A DNA stretch of 64,000 nt. It comes from Myxocyprinus asiaticus. Lineage: Eukaryota; Chordata; Actinopteri; Cypriniformes; Catostomidae. A program made the translations under genes and the position numbers. Position 1 is the stretch's first letter. The number at the start of each line of letters is the position of its first letter. The DNA is taken from assembly GCF_019703515.2 (NCBI RefSeq), contig NC_059372.1, forward strand, positions 23,050,931-23,114,930, read 5' to 3'. Positions 33,308 to 45,358 of this stretch are shown one piece after another. A model generated the notes under the pieces. That model was given only the letters and a program-made list of their open reading frames with translations. It did not search any database and was not told the origin of the DNA.

Positions 33308-33924
33308 CCTAAACCTAACCTTAGTAACAGCAAATGAGACTCTCGCGAGAATTAGGCTGCCAGGGGGTTACCTTCATTAAGTAGGTGAAGCAGTTGTAGA
33401 GGTGGTGTCAGCAGGCAAAATCACTGACTTTTTCAAGCTTGAAGTACATCTGTTTTTATGAGCCACATGAATAGGTGGCAGCTCGCCTCAACAAACCTCA
33501 CAAGCATCGCAGCCAAAGAATGAGATTCACTCACTCTGAGGAAGCAGAAGCACAACAGGTGGGCGAAACGCACAGAATACAGGAATCTTGAGACGTGATT
33601 TTCAAAGTTATCACCTAAAAATGTGCCGTTTATGACGCCAAATACCAGTGAGATGGTCCAAACGCGTCCGTCTGAGTCATGCACATGTAAATAAAGCGAC
33701 AATTAGAAATAGCACAGATGGAATGTAAGAACGCGTACTGTGAGAACTGGACACATTGACAAACTCAATGCAAAACAGATTACTGTCACTTGTAGGCTTG
33801 TTCAATGATATAAGAATAAAACGAACAATATACTGAGTTCTTAAGCCACTTTTTGTATTGTCTAATCAATGCTTTATTCATCTGCCACAATAATGCAATT
33901 TATTTCAAACAGAATTTCAATCTG

Positions 33925-33926
<2 letters not shown>

Positions 33927-33966
<40 letters not shown>
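33927..33966 (+). repeat. (TA)n microsatellite
   Basis: About 19 TA units within the right arm of the outer nested element. Confidence 0.9.
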
Positions 33967-33971
<5 letters not shown>

Positions 33972-34129
33972 AATATTTGAAGTATTATGCATTATTTATA
34001 TGAATTATCTATATTTGGTGGCCTTTGTCAGCAAATAATGATGTATGTGATTAATTTGACTAATTAATCGGCATGTCATGTAATTAATTAAATTCAAATT
34101 TGTAATCGACTGACAACCCTACTTTTTTA

Positions 34130-35905
34130 TTAAGGGTGAATATTTGCCCCCGGAATTGATTTTCAGAGGCATTTTCTACCTTTATGAGGATGTATTTTTC
34201 TAACCATATAAAAACACACTGTGTCAATCCTCCATGTTAAATAATTTTAATCAATTAATTAAAATAAATTTTCAAGTAATTAGGTTGTTACCTATACAAT
34301 TAAATCAGCATCAACTCATATTTTTTATGATAATATATTTAACTAAGCCTAGCATAAAATCTATCAGATGATACAAACAAAACAGAAGAATTCTTTACAG
34401 GGGCATTTTTTGGCTTACACCTTTTAAATTTGGGGGGAATTTTTGCCACTTTTGGAGGCATTTTTTCCACAAGCCCCCATAATTTTTTTTATTATTCAAT
34501 AATAAAAAAAAAAACTATACAGTATGATATATACCATTATCATAATATAAAATTACTCCTACCCTGATATAAGATTTTGGTCATATAGCGCATACCACAT
34601 ATATTCTACTTGACATTAATACGGAAGAATTACAAAGAAAATTACAAGCACAGCCCTTTGTGTCCCCTGAGCTTTCCAAAGTTGAGTAGCCCTGTTCTAG
34701 AGGGATGCTGATGAAAACGACCACGTTTCTCCTTCATATTCCTGAGGCCAGTTTCTCGTCATCTTCCTCCCACCATCGCTGCTCTGATTATGATGCCGCA
34801 TGTGTTTGGGAGATGCTGGTACTGATCGCAGTAATGAGGCCAGCTAGTGTTTACGAGTAAGTGTAAATGTTTAATGCATTATGCTGATGATGCTCCTTTC
34901 TCTCAGACCCTCAAAGGGCCAATGCAGTGTTAAATGCCCACCCAGAAGTCCACCCTACTCCCCCTTCAGCTCAGCTCCATCCTTTCAAAGCCAATTACTC
35001 AGTCGTATGAGAGCACATTCAAAAGTAACAATTAACTCCATCAGTCCCTGCTACTATACACACACATGCACACACTTCCAGATCAAAACATGCTGTTAAT
35101 GGACATCCTGTTGAATTCCATCTTCCTCATCCTCTGTTCTCCTTTGTCTTATGAGACCAGCATGTCAATCACCATAACACACTCTTTTATTATTATTATT
35201 CTCGCTGCTGGAAACGAGCAGTATGTGGTGAGTGCACATAATCATTTAGCCTGGAGTGCACATAATTAATGAGGGAGTATGATAACAGTATTGCTTTGTT
35301 ACATCTCATTCTATTCAAGAATTAAAAATTGCATTAAATGCTAGATATATTAAAAGTTAATCCCTCTCGTTTAGTACAAATATTCTTGTTGGAATGCTAA
35401 CAATTTGTTACATTTATTCTTATCAATTAGCCAGACACACTCATTTTTCCCCTGTTTTGTTTAATGTGCTACTACTTGCCATGAGGGACAATAACGTCAT
35501 CCATATTGTGCATATGAAAAACAAAATCCAAACCAATTTATCCAATTTGCACCACAATGTATTAGGACTCGATTTGGATGATAATGGACAAATGTGCCCA
35601 AATAAATTGAGATGTAAAATTGGCAGATTTCATTTCCCTTTAAAATAAAAAATAGCTTAAAGTGATTTTCCAAATAAACAGCTTTTGTTTAATGTCCATG
35701 ACTGCCATTGTTTTAGAAATAATATAAGCATCCCAAATTAAGTGCACATTTGCATAGGCTTTAATCACAGATCAGTCAAATCTATTATGCAACGAACAAG
35801 GCTGCAGTGCGGGGAGTATTTTGGATTCTTAAGTGTTTACAATGCTACTGCTCTCTTATTATCTTTTCCATTCATTAGATAGAAAAAAAAAAGATGTAAG
35901 CATGT
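34130..35905. other. Non-coding stretch with possible conserved segment
   Basis: The left half is AT-rich and degraded. The part at about 35100-35870 is repeat-free and holds homeobox-like TAATTA motifs (CATAATTAATGAGG near 35261) and the segment around 35520-35640. It reads like conserved regulatory sequence, but conservation was not tested. Confidence 0.35.
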
Positions 35906-36199
35906 TTAAAGCTGAAGTGTGTAATTTTGACCAACAATACTTTCTCCTATCCTTTCTCATATCATTCCATTGAAAAGTGTACACATTGTGGCTCTGTGGC
36001 TCTATCAAAACATTGCACTGTTTGTTTGAGCATCCTGATCAGCCCGACATAGCATAAATGGCTCAACCAACCTGTTTTGTCAACCAGTGGAAGACATGAA
36101 AGAGTATTCGTGGATACCTGTTTGTAAACAGTTAAAAAAACAATTATCAATTCCGTTTGGTGACAGCAGTGGCACTAAAATAACACACTTCAGCTTTAA
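35906..36199. mobile_element. MITE with TTTAAAGCTGAAGTGTG ends
   Basis: The left end TTTAAAGCTGAAGTGTGTAA and the right end AACACACTTCAGCTTTAA are close inverted copies around about 250 bases of non-coding DNA. Confidence 0.75.
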
Positions 36200-37588
36200 G
36201 TACGAACAGTATAAGGATAATTCTAATACAGCAAACAGAGTCCATTCATATCTCAAAGCATATCTGCCATATGATTCCCAATCATTCATTTTTGACACTT
36301 ACAAGAGTGTCTAAATTAACAACTACAGTTGGTATGTCAGCATAACAGCCAAAAACGTGTCAACAGCAAAATTAATCAGTGTCAAAACGCTGACTGAGAT
36401 TACGAAGTGCAAGTGAGGAGAATCTGACAGGATCCTTAAACGGCAACGCGAAACGCCTGTCCTATTTTTAGACTCTCTCTTTCAGAGTCACAGCAGGACT
36501 GCTTCCTTTAAATGCTGTGATGGTTCACACTAAAAGTGATTATATCTTTTACACATTTACACTGCCATAAAAGAACAGTGGGTAAAATAGCAGCACTCGT
36601 CTGTATTTAGATTAGTCAGACTTTGGCCCAGCCATCTCTGACCGTTTAAATGACATTTCACAACGTTGCATTTTGATTGCAGTAAGGTTACATCACAGTG
36701 CAATATTTTAAAATAATTTTAGAATCCTCAATAATAATAATTATAATAATATATTACTATTATTATCATATAAGTATTACTATATAAACAAAACATAATG
36801 TGCAGTTTTTGTATTATTTCATTTGAGTTACATTTGAGGGTCAAATTTGATCTTTATCCCTCTCTCTTATACTTATTTTATGTCATTTGTAAAATTCTTC
36901 TATGTTATTCCTTGTCAAATTCCCCGGTTTAATTTTTTTATTTTGTTAATACTTTTATTTAAAAGTACAAATAATAGCTTTTGACCATTAAACATATAAA
37001 ATGTAACAATTTATGCACAGAGCCATACTAAGAGCCCAACATCTCTGGGATTTAACAACATAGGGCCTTAAATATAAAGATATCCAAAAGAAAGCTTTTT
37101 CTGGAAAATAATCTGAAAGAATATTAAGATATTTTTGATACTATTGGAATTATAAGCTACTTTGAAAAACAACAAGAAAAAACTTTTTTGGACACACACA
37201 CCTTTGGAATATAATGGAACAATGGGTGCTGAAGTCAACTGATTTTAGTAATATAGCTACCTATAATGACTGCCACCTTTCTAGGGTTATTTTTTGAACA
37301 ATAGTTTTGCTTCAAATTAATAGGAGAAAATTATAATTTCCCCCCTCCTTCTACAAAAAAAAAATAAAAAATTGGAGACAGGCACCTCAGGATGAGCTGA
37401 CACAAAATGACTCTATTGGTAAACAATGTTCTTTTAAAAATATTCATAAATATTCTGGAAAAATATAGTACCAGGTTGGACACGGTAATGATGTTTATAA
37501 AGGGGATGTGCTGACAACATCATAACATTTCTGCAAAATTGTGAAAACGCAAATATATTACGTCAAGAAAACCCCCAAATCTGCCACA
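36200..37588. other. Non-coding stretch, no gene seen
   Basis: AT-rich with an AAT/ATT patch at about 36731-36775. The part at 36410-36680 is repeat-free and more balanced, and could be a regulatory candidate. Confidence 0.45.
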
Positions 37589-38118
37589 TAAAAGGGATGG
37601 TTCAGTCAAAAAGAAAATTTCTGCCATGCTTTACTCATCCTCATTATGTTGCCCATGGACCGTGAAACACAAAAGGAGGCAGAATATTAGCCTCAGTCCA
37701 CACTTGATGCAATGAAAATGCAAAATGAAAGTGAGTGGTGACTGAGACTAAAATTCTGCACTGAAAAAAGGGAACGCAGCTATTTTGAAAATACTAAACC
37801 AGTACACTTGATATCAACTTAATACATTTATGTTTGAGATGAGAAAATAATTATATTTCTTAATGTCCAAGTGATATTCAACACAGTCATCAAAAAGCAA
37901 TATGATCACATTGCTATGAAATCTTTTAATGCATTCAGTCTTTGAACGGATGGTGTTAACTCAATGTGATTTTTACTGCTTGCTCAATTAACTTACTTAA
38001 AATGAGCTAATGCAACAATTCTTTAGCATCTGGAAAACATAATTTCATTGTGTACAATCCATCTATGTTCACTTACTCTAATTGTGTTGGGACTATGTGA
38101 ATAATATTTGTTGTATCC

Positions 38119-38178
<60 letters not shown>

Positions 38179-38505
38179 TAATGTGTTTGTTGTTAACTAG
38201 CAAGGTTCAATATAATGATTTGAACAGATCAAATTTAAGTTAGGTTTACTTGATTCATTTAAGTTTTCACTAAACAAAGTATTTAAGTAAAGCCTATATT
38301 TTAATTTAATATCAAAGAAACTCATTTTCATTGTGTGGAACCAATGTCCACAATTGAATCAAGTTAAACCTACTATTTTATTTTTTTCTGTGTGCCTAAA
38401 ATCTTCATTTGTGTTCCACAAAAGAGAGAAAGTCACACAGATTTGGCACGCTGTTTGGGTTAATAAATGATGACAGAATTAAATTTTGGGTAAACTATTC
38501 CTTGA
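37589..38505. mobile_element. TTAA-family MITE, copy split by a second element
   Basis: The outer ends AAAGGGATGGTTCAGTCAAA and TTTTGGGTAAACTATTCCTT match the family at 19697. Between about 37759 and 38395 the sequence is unrelated and begins CACTGAAAAAAG and ends TTTTTTTCTGTGTG, a short inverted pair, so a second MITE probably landed inside. Confidence 0.55.
38125..38176 (+). repeat. (TA)n microsatellite
   Basis: About 26 TA units inside the inner MITE of the split copy. Confidence 0.95.
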
Positions 38506-39090
38506 AGTACATAGGATAAAGCATTATTACAACCTTTTCACATTTTTAAAACATAGTTGTGCTAGCTGGGTACGTATTTACCCAGGCTTGTGTAGCTAGT
38601 CCAAGGGGAGGCATTGAGGCGATGGTTTGTAGTGACGGATTGGAAGCAGGGGCGGGAGGGGGGCAGGGGGTCAGGGTGAGCAATTCCCTCATGCCTGTCT
38701 GCTGCCTGAAGCCTGGCTCTGTCAGGCAGTCTAATGGAGACCTCAGCCCCATTTGAGCAGACCCCCTGGAGTCTGCCCCTCACACATCAGAGGAAATGCT
38801 GGTGATGTGTGTGTTTAAGCAGGGGAGCCGATATGAGATGATGGAGAAGAGAAGCAAAGGGGGAAGAATTATGGAAGGAGGCCAGGATTTTCTACTAATG
38901 TACAGGAGCACTGGGAATCAGAGATGTCTGCTCACCAGATGGGTCCCCCACTTAACTTGAGGCTGGGTGGGGTCAACCTCAGCCCTTGCCTCTTCTCTGC
39001 CTGGCCCTGCCCTTGGTGTGGAATGCTAAACAGATAATATTACAGTGGCCTACCTAATTTTCTTGCTTCTCACCTATGGTGACCTGTAGG
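38506..39090. other. GC-rich unique stretch
   Basis: Between about 38560 and 39010 the sequence is much richer in G/C than its surroundings and free of recognised repeats. Open frames on both strands are short and lack splice context. It may be a regulatory element. Confidence 0.4.
38649..38676 (+). repeat. Strong G-quadruplex motif
   Basis: G4-C-G3-A-G6-CA-G5-TCA-G3: five G-runs with loops of one to three bases, a textbook quadruplex pattern on the plus strand. Confidence 0.7.
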
Positions 39091-39695
39091 CAGTGTTGGG
39101 GAGTAACTAAATACATGTAACGGGATTACGTATTTAAAATACAAAATATAAGTAACTGTATTCCACTACAGTTACAATTTAAATCATTGGTAATTAGAAT
39201 ACAGTTACATTCAAAAAGTATTTTGATTACTGAAGAGATTACTTTGCATTTTATTGTCATTTGTTTCATTTAATATTTAGTCCTTTCAGATGGAAAACAT
39301 TTATACATATAAATGATGCGATCCAAAGTGCATTTGAACAGCGGTGAAACACTTTCTTATGATGTGTTACATTCATACGAGCAGACAGAGAAGTACGTTT
39401 GAAGTAAGTTTGGAGCAGAAGAAATAGAAATAAACCTTGTGTGAATTGTCAGCTTTATGCTACGCTAACATGCACATGTTACATAGGATATTTAGGTTTT
39501 TCAGAGAATGTGTTTTTAACGTGTGAATTTTGTCTTACTGAAAAAATCTACCAGTGCTGAAGAAGTAATCCAAAGTATTTAGAATACGTTACTGACCTTG
39601 AGTAATCTAACGGAATATGTTACAAATGACATTTTACAGCATGTATTCTGTAATCTGTAGTAGAATACATTTCAAAAGTAACCCTCCCAACCCTG
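39091..39695. mobile_element. Non-autonomous hAT-like element, copy 2 (inverted)
   Basis: It begins CAGTGTTGGGGAGTAAC and ends GTAACCCTCCCAACCCTG, flanked by a perfect 8-bp duplication CCTGTAGG (39083-39090 and 39696-39703). It is the reverse-oriented relative of 921-1743, shorter by an internal deletion. No coding sequence. Confidence 0.85.
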
Positions 39696-39703
39696 CCTGT
39701 AGG

Positions 39704-41605
39704 TCATCACTCATCATCCGTTCAACACAATCAGCCTTATCTCTTAAAAGCCATGTACGGTATTGTTCCATCAATCAACCATAAAAAGACATGAAATCAA
39801 TGCAGCATTTGCTACATAAAGCTGGTCGCAATTGCATTGTGTTATCTGTTACTGTCTACATGATGACCTTTCAGAGTAAGAGGTATGTATGCGTTTGTGA
39901 GTGTGTGGGCAGGGCTATGGATTATGATGTGCAAGAAGATTCTGTGAGTTGACCTCGAAAAGATTTAGGTTTGTGCTATGTTTACGTACCTACAGCTGAT
40001 GTGAAATCAACACAAACACTAATGAGCATTGAAGATCAGTGTTAGTACAGGTGCTCCCCCTTGTGGTTCAGCCTCAAAATGCAGCATTGACAAATAGCCT
40101 ATCTCCTGTTACACAATGCAAGTGGCTCTTAGATCATTTGCATCATAATCTCACAGGACAGAGAAAACCTTTCATTCAGTATATACAGTAAACTGACTGT
40201 TAGCTAAATGTCAATGTCCCTCAAACACACTAAAGCATGTTGTCATATTCAGGAGTTGTTAATGTCAATATGTATGGAAGGTGTGTGTGTGTTTGAAGGA
40301 ATCCAGACAAGAAGAGCAAGAGGTGTGAAGGTGGTGGTATAGCTCACACTCGCCTTGTCAAAACAAATAAGAAGTGTGAAGCATAAGAAGTAATACCTTC
40401 AGTGGCCACCAGATGGCAGTAGGCGCTCTTCAAAAACATTGCACAGGTAATAAATATACTGTACTGGCTAATCTTCTCCACACCTGTCACATGGAGACAC
40501 AGCAATTTCAGTCCCTCTATGTCTAATTCCACCTTAATTTATGAGCTTGCAAATTACAAGCTTTTTTCTTTGGATAATTAATTGTGACTCAGTTAAATCA
40601 AATGTCTTTACAAGAAGATGCAAGATGGGCATGTTTCAGAATCCTTCGTGGTGAACACCTATTTCAATTAGGCATTTAAATTACGCCAAATGTGGCATTC
40701 TGATGACCAGTAATGAGGAATATGTGGTATATCTCATTCCTAAAGCATCAGTAATTTGCCCTGGGGTCAGTATTGAGGAGCAAAATGCCTCTCCAAACCT
40801 ACACTGAGAGATGAGTTTTCACCACTAACCTCACTCTGTGTCCCTAGAGATCAAAACAACTGTAATTACCAAGCTTGAACATTCAAGACAGACAATAAAA
40901 CAGACTTTTATGGTTTTACTCCTGCTGAAACTAGCCTTGTGGCCTTCAGAAGAGAAAAGCCATGATGTAGAACAGGCAAAGGCTTATAAGGAGCAGCGGC
41001 AACTGTTTGTATTGTATAGTACACTAAGAACTCAGCCAGACTTGGTTAAACACTGACAGGCAGTTAGCTGGTAAGTGTTCCTCAGCTGCCCCAAAAGGAG
41101 CTGCTGGTAAGTGCATGCTGGACTAAAAGAAGGCAGCAGCATCTCACGGATGAGCTATGGCCCTCAGCCAATTAGGCAAGCCACAGCAACAACTGCTACA
41201 CAATTTCAATTTGTGTGCCAGTCAGACGGAGCCCAAACATGGTGAAAGGTGTGTGAGAGATGGAGAAAGACAGAGAGAGAAAGAATGTGAGGTGGTTAAG
41301 TTTAGAGTTACATTCTACTTGAACAGGAGCCTAAACAGCTATTTCATAGCTTGACCGAATAAGGAAAGCCAATGGGTGAATGGTACTAAAGAAAACATGG
41401 AGAATGAGGAATGTCAGCTTGTCTTTTCAATGGTGAAAGTAACTTCTGACTGAGTGATAACAATGCCCAAATAGAATCTGTAGATTATTATTACTTTTAT
41501 TTATTTACTTATTTTGCATTTTCTGCACTGATTTTGAGGGAAAATCTTCAGAATCCTATGGATTTAAAGAATGCATGACATCAAAATGTAGTTTAGTGCC
41601 TATAT
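39704..41605. other. Non-coding stretch, no gene seen
   Basis: Unique sequence; open frames are short and without domains. Confidence 0.5.
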
Positions 41606-42721
41606 TAAAGGTGCACTAAGTACTTTAATAAACAAACTTCCAGTATCCAGGACCATGGGTGACAGTATAGAGTCCAAAACCACAAGTACTACTGGGACCG
41701 ATGGGACAAGTAAAGGCTAATTTATAGTTCTGTGTTGAACCTACGCCGTATGCTCCGTGTAGTGGCCAACACATTGGTTTGCATTTATAGTTCTGCATTG
41801 GTGTCTGTGTCGTTCTGCGATTACACAGCCAAAATGCGAATTATACATTTATAAATAAATAAAAGCAATGTAATTCGTGGATTCATAAGTATTTATTAAA
41901 TTATTGTAGCTTTAAAAAACATGTTGAAATTTAGGTAGGCTACATATTATTTATTATACATGTTGCCTGTATTGCAGGGAGCAAATAAATGAGAAAAATA
42001 CCGAATGCTTGCTCTTGAGTCGGTTAAATAATAATAAATAAATATTTTGGCATACCTTTGACGTTCCGTGCTGAAAAATAAATGACCAAATTAATTAATA
42101 ACTATACCTCGCTTGGTGAACACTAAATGGGTGTTGTTTTAAAGACTTGCAATGCATATAGGCAATATAACCAACTCTTACCAGGTGCTTTTTAATTTGC
42201 TGACAAATCATAATTTATGAAATAAGATTATTTATTGTACACAATACTGTCAAACATATGGTCAAATCATCATGCAAATCAAAAAGTTTGTGAGTAGAAT
42301 GCAACACATATTGTTTCACTCACATATCAAATTAATATTAAGTAAAAGCCATGAGAAAAAGCTTTTAGAGTTTATAAGCTGTAAACAGTTATATTTTGTC
42401 ACGTTTTGCTTGTGACTTCATGAAACACAAACAGAACATAAAAACAGCAGATGCTCCAGATTGAGACAATTGCTTTATTGGTCCCAAGTCCAAATACAAT
42501 GTGATATGATGCATAGATATTAAAATAATCCAGGTAAAATGTGACACTACCTCAGATATCGTTGTTATCATCATATGATCTCTGTTTACATAGTGCACTA
42601 ATCACAGCTGTTGAGGCATTACATTACGAAACCGCCGTAGCTACGTGTAGCCGTAGGTTCGACACAGAAGTATAAATCGGCCTTAAGAGACAGCTAAAAT
42701 CTTACTGAGTGCACCTTTAGC
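41606..42721. mobile_element. MITE with TTAAAGGTGCACT ends, carrying an insertion
   Basis: The left end TTAAAGGTGCACTAAGTACTTT and the right end CTTACTGAGTGCACCTTTAG are inverted copies. Another copy of the family lies at 47416-47683. The interior is mostly occupied by the nested element at 41714-42683. Confidence 0.65.
41714..42683. mobile_element. Nested element with TAA duplication (PIF/Harbinger-like)
   Basis: The left end AGGCTAATTTATAGTTCTGTG and the right end CACAGAAGTATAAATCGGCCT are inverted copies extending through CCTACGCCGTA / GCCGTAGGTTCG. TAA flanks both sides (41711-41713 and 42684-42686). A 3-bp TWA-type duplication suggests PIF/Harbinger. No transposase frame was seen, so it is non-autonomous. 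Confidence 0.65.
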
Positions 42722-43037
42722 TTTAAAGCCATCTTTATGCTATAGTGTACTCCTAAACATTGGCAAAATGTACATTCAGCACATCAACATATTTAAAATT
42801 GATAGTCTTTCTCTTCCAGAGAACCAGACCAAGAACATTGATGACTCATCCTGCACTACACAGATTTTTGTCCAATCAAATGTTCTCTAGAATTAGAATG
42901 TCTATCCCTCTAATACCACCTGCAACCAACTAGCAAGTAGCAAATCATGGTTCATGGCAGTGACGCAACTAAAGCCTATTGGCTATTTAAAAAAAGGGAT
43001 GAGCCCTTAGATCGAACAATTTCATGGGGTCTTTAAA
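42720..43037. repeat. Rearranged pieces of the TCATGGGGTCTTTAAA repeat
   Basis: The left piece (AGCTTTAAAGCCATC, TAGTGTACTCCTAAA) and the right edge (TTTCATGGGGTCTTTAAAC) both match parts of the MITE at 54871-55317, but in conflicting orientations, so this is a rearranged or foldback copy. Confidence 0.4.
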
Positions 43038-44056
43038 CAAAGTAAAATGTGTTAAAAAGAACAGAGTGTACTACACTCTTATTGGTAGCTGAAAGCATTT
43101 TCAAATTAGAAATGGAAAGTAACATTGCAGCAGAACCTAACCCCTTCTTATTGAGTATATTTTTGATATATCTCTGAAAGCACATCCTGTTGCATTCTTC
43201 CAAGTTGATCTACACATATAATGTAACACACTTTCCAGGTGTTTCACTATGACAGGCTATGATCATCATCTGTCAGCTGTGTGGATGGAAAGTCCTGACA
43301 TATCAATGTTAAGTAAAGTCTCATTTGCACCGACATATCTCAAATGTAGCCAAAGTTTCCTTTTTTTCCCCCATCACATTTGCTTTAAATTCAACATTAT
43401 TCTTATGGCCATCTTAGACACATGCCATGAAACAATCACACACAAACATACACACACACAGTTTGACTTAAGTCTTCCACCCACTGTGGATTGAATACCA
43501 AACAGACAATTAGAGCATGCAGGGAGCTTGCGACAGGTTCTGTGGCATAGACGTGGGGCCTCTGGGATACTGCTCAACCCTGTGTGCTGGGGCAGCTGCA
43601 GTATGCAACATGCAGCCAATCTCTAACTAATTCCCACAGTAGGGAAAATAAACATGCAGATATCAGTACAGATTGTAGCACTGGTTTGGCTCAAGAACAC
43701 TATGATACAGCTGATCCCAATGACAGCTATAGGGTGCAGCTACAGACTGGAGTGTCAAGTCAGACTGACCTCTGACTTAAGGCTGTTTACTATGAGAGGA
43801 TAACAAACAAGAGGGAGGGGTTTAAGACATTACCAATGAAGCCTGACAGCTAGAAAGCACCTGAATCATAAATAAGAGCCATTGTAAAACAGCCAATACA
43901 CCTGTCACATTGTTGAGAGAGGCATCGTTTGTTTTATTTATTCTAAAACATACATGTACATTAGCTGGACCAGCCTGAAATGTTTTTTGTTTTTTTTTTG
44001 GCTGGTTTGCCTTAAAGGAACTTAATCCACTTTGCATTATTCTTAATATCACACCT
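43038..44056. other. Non-coding stretch, no gene seen
   Basis: Unique sequence with a short CA-rich patch near 43437-43460. No exon or element was recognised. Confidence 0.5.
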
Positions 44057-44320
44057 TAAAGAGGCATTCACACTGAATGTGTTTTTTGTTCATATGTGCT
44101 CTTTTTTCAATGTTTTCCTGTGTAAACATGCGCTAGACTGACCTCTTTACCCATTGAGCCACATTCAGCTGTTTTTCAGTGTCTTTTGCAGGAGCACCAC
44201 ATTTTTTAAGAAGCCATGTCAGGTAAAAAGAATGTTAACTTTTAAAAGTGTGTCTCGAGGTTCCTGCATACTGTTGCTTTTTTTAGCGCAAGAACACGTG
44301 TGGTGCTGAATGGCCCCTAA
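44057..44320. mobile_element. MITE of the GGCCATTCACACC family, copy 2
   Basis: The ends TTAAAGAGGCATTCACACTG and GTGCTGAATGGCCCCTAA are imperfect inverted repeats. The interior shares TGTAAACATGCGCTAGAC and AACTTTTAAAAGTG with 27258-27521. Confidence 0.6.
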
Positions 44321-44547
44321 CTGTGCTAAATTAAGGCTTTATAAACAAATAGTTCTAATTCTAAATTCTTATAGGATGAGCAGTGTTTAAAGTCCTTATG
44401 AAATTACTGTAAACCCACGCCCATGTTACTGCACATTCTATATTAATGCTCCAAGATGCTAAGGTGCTTGGCAACCGCAAACTCTTACAGTCAACATAAT
44501 TAACTATATTAGCCTATTTGGTAAAATAATTGTTTATTTGTAAAGAT

Positions 44548-45350
44548 CAGGGCTGTCAATTTAAGTGTTAATTTAGTGCGATTTATTATATGAAAAATAT
44601 CAAGCTAAAACAATTTATGCAATTATTCATGGCCCGACCTGTGCGTAAATTCCGTAATTTGGAATGTTCTTACCATCGGAGTAATTCAAGCTTCAAGTAC
44701 CATCTTGATGTTTTTCAGAAATCTGTGGCAGTATGGGGCAGTCAGTGCCTCGTCAAACCACCAAGAGCAGGAAGCATACAGCCTTCCACAGTTAAGTGCT
44801 CTTGCACTTAAAGATGGCTGGAACGAGCACAAAAGACTGCAGGGATATCGAGATGTGTTTTTTCAAAGTTTCAAACAACGTTTAACTTGACACAGCATCT
44901 TAAAAACACAACCAGTGAGACGCAACATAACCAAAGTGAGATGCACCAAAAGTGTCCGTCTGGCCCACGAGTACATAGACCAACAATTAAAAATAGTGCA
45001 GATGGAAGTAGACCAATAACAGTTATGTTCAATAATATGGAAATAAACAAACAAACAAACAAACAATATTTTGACTTTTAAAGCCACTATATATTGTCTA
45101 AATGCTTTAATTGTTTGCTGCCACAATACATGAATATGACTTAATATATTTGAATTATCTAAATTATAATATGTATTATATATGATATTCAATTTATAAT
45201 TATTGCAATTATTGTAAACTAAATAATCTTTATTTGGGGTCCTTTCTTAATAAATACTGACATTTGCATTTAAATACAATGAATTTGATTAATTATTAGG
45301 CATATCATGTAATTAATTTGATTAACAAGATCAATCGATTAACAGTCCTA
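44548..45350. mobile_element. hAT-like element, relative of the 31151 outer layer
   Basis: It begins CAGGGCTGTCAATTTAAG and ends TCGATTAACAGTCCTA. Flanks are GTAAAGAT (44540-44547) and GTAATTAT (45351-45358), six of eight matching, consistent with an old 8-bp duplication. The edges match 31151-34121. A short AAAC tandem patch lies near 45046-45065. No coding capacity. Confidence 0.6.
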
Positions 45351-45358
45351 GTAATTAT

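Larger units (their letters stand above)
31300..33374. mobile_element. Second layer: MITE ending AAGGTAACCCCC
   Basis: The left end AAGGTAACCCCCCAG and the right end CAGGGGGTTACCTT are inverted copies. Just inside are TTTTGCGAGAG and CTCTCGCGAGAA. A tract of diverged CCCTAAACC/ACCTACCCC units lies at about 31389-31457 and continues after the third layer at 33308. The outer element's sequence resumes on the right. Confidence 0.6.
31151..34121. mobile_element. Outer hAT-like element of a four-layer nest
   Basis: The termini read TAGGGATGATGATTTAA and TCGACTGACAACCCTA. They are flanked by TTTTTTTA (31143-31150) and CTTTTTTA (34122-34129), an 8-bp duplication with one mismatch. The edges match the element at 44548-45350 (for example TTAGTGCGATTTATTATAT and GGCATATCATGTAATTAATT). 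The copy here is split by a block at about 31300-33374 that is absent from the other. No coding capacity was seen. Confidence 0.65.
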
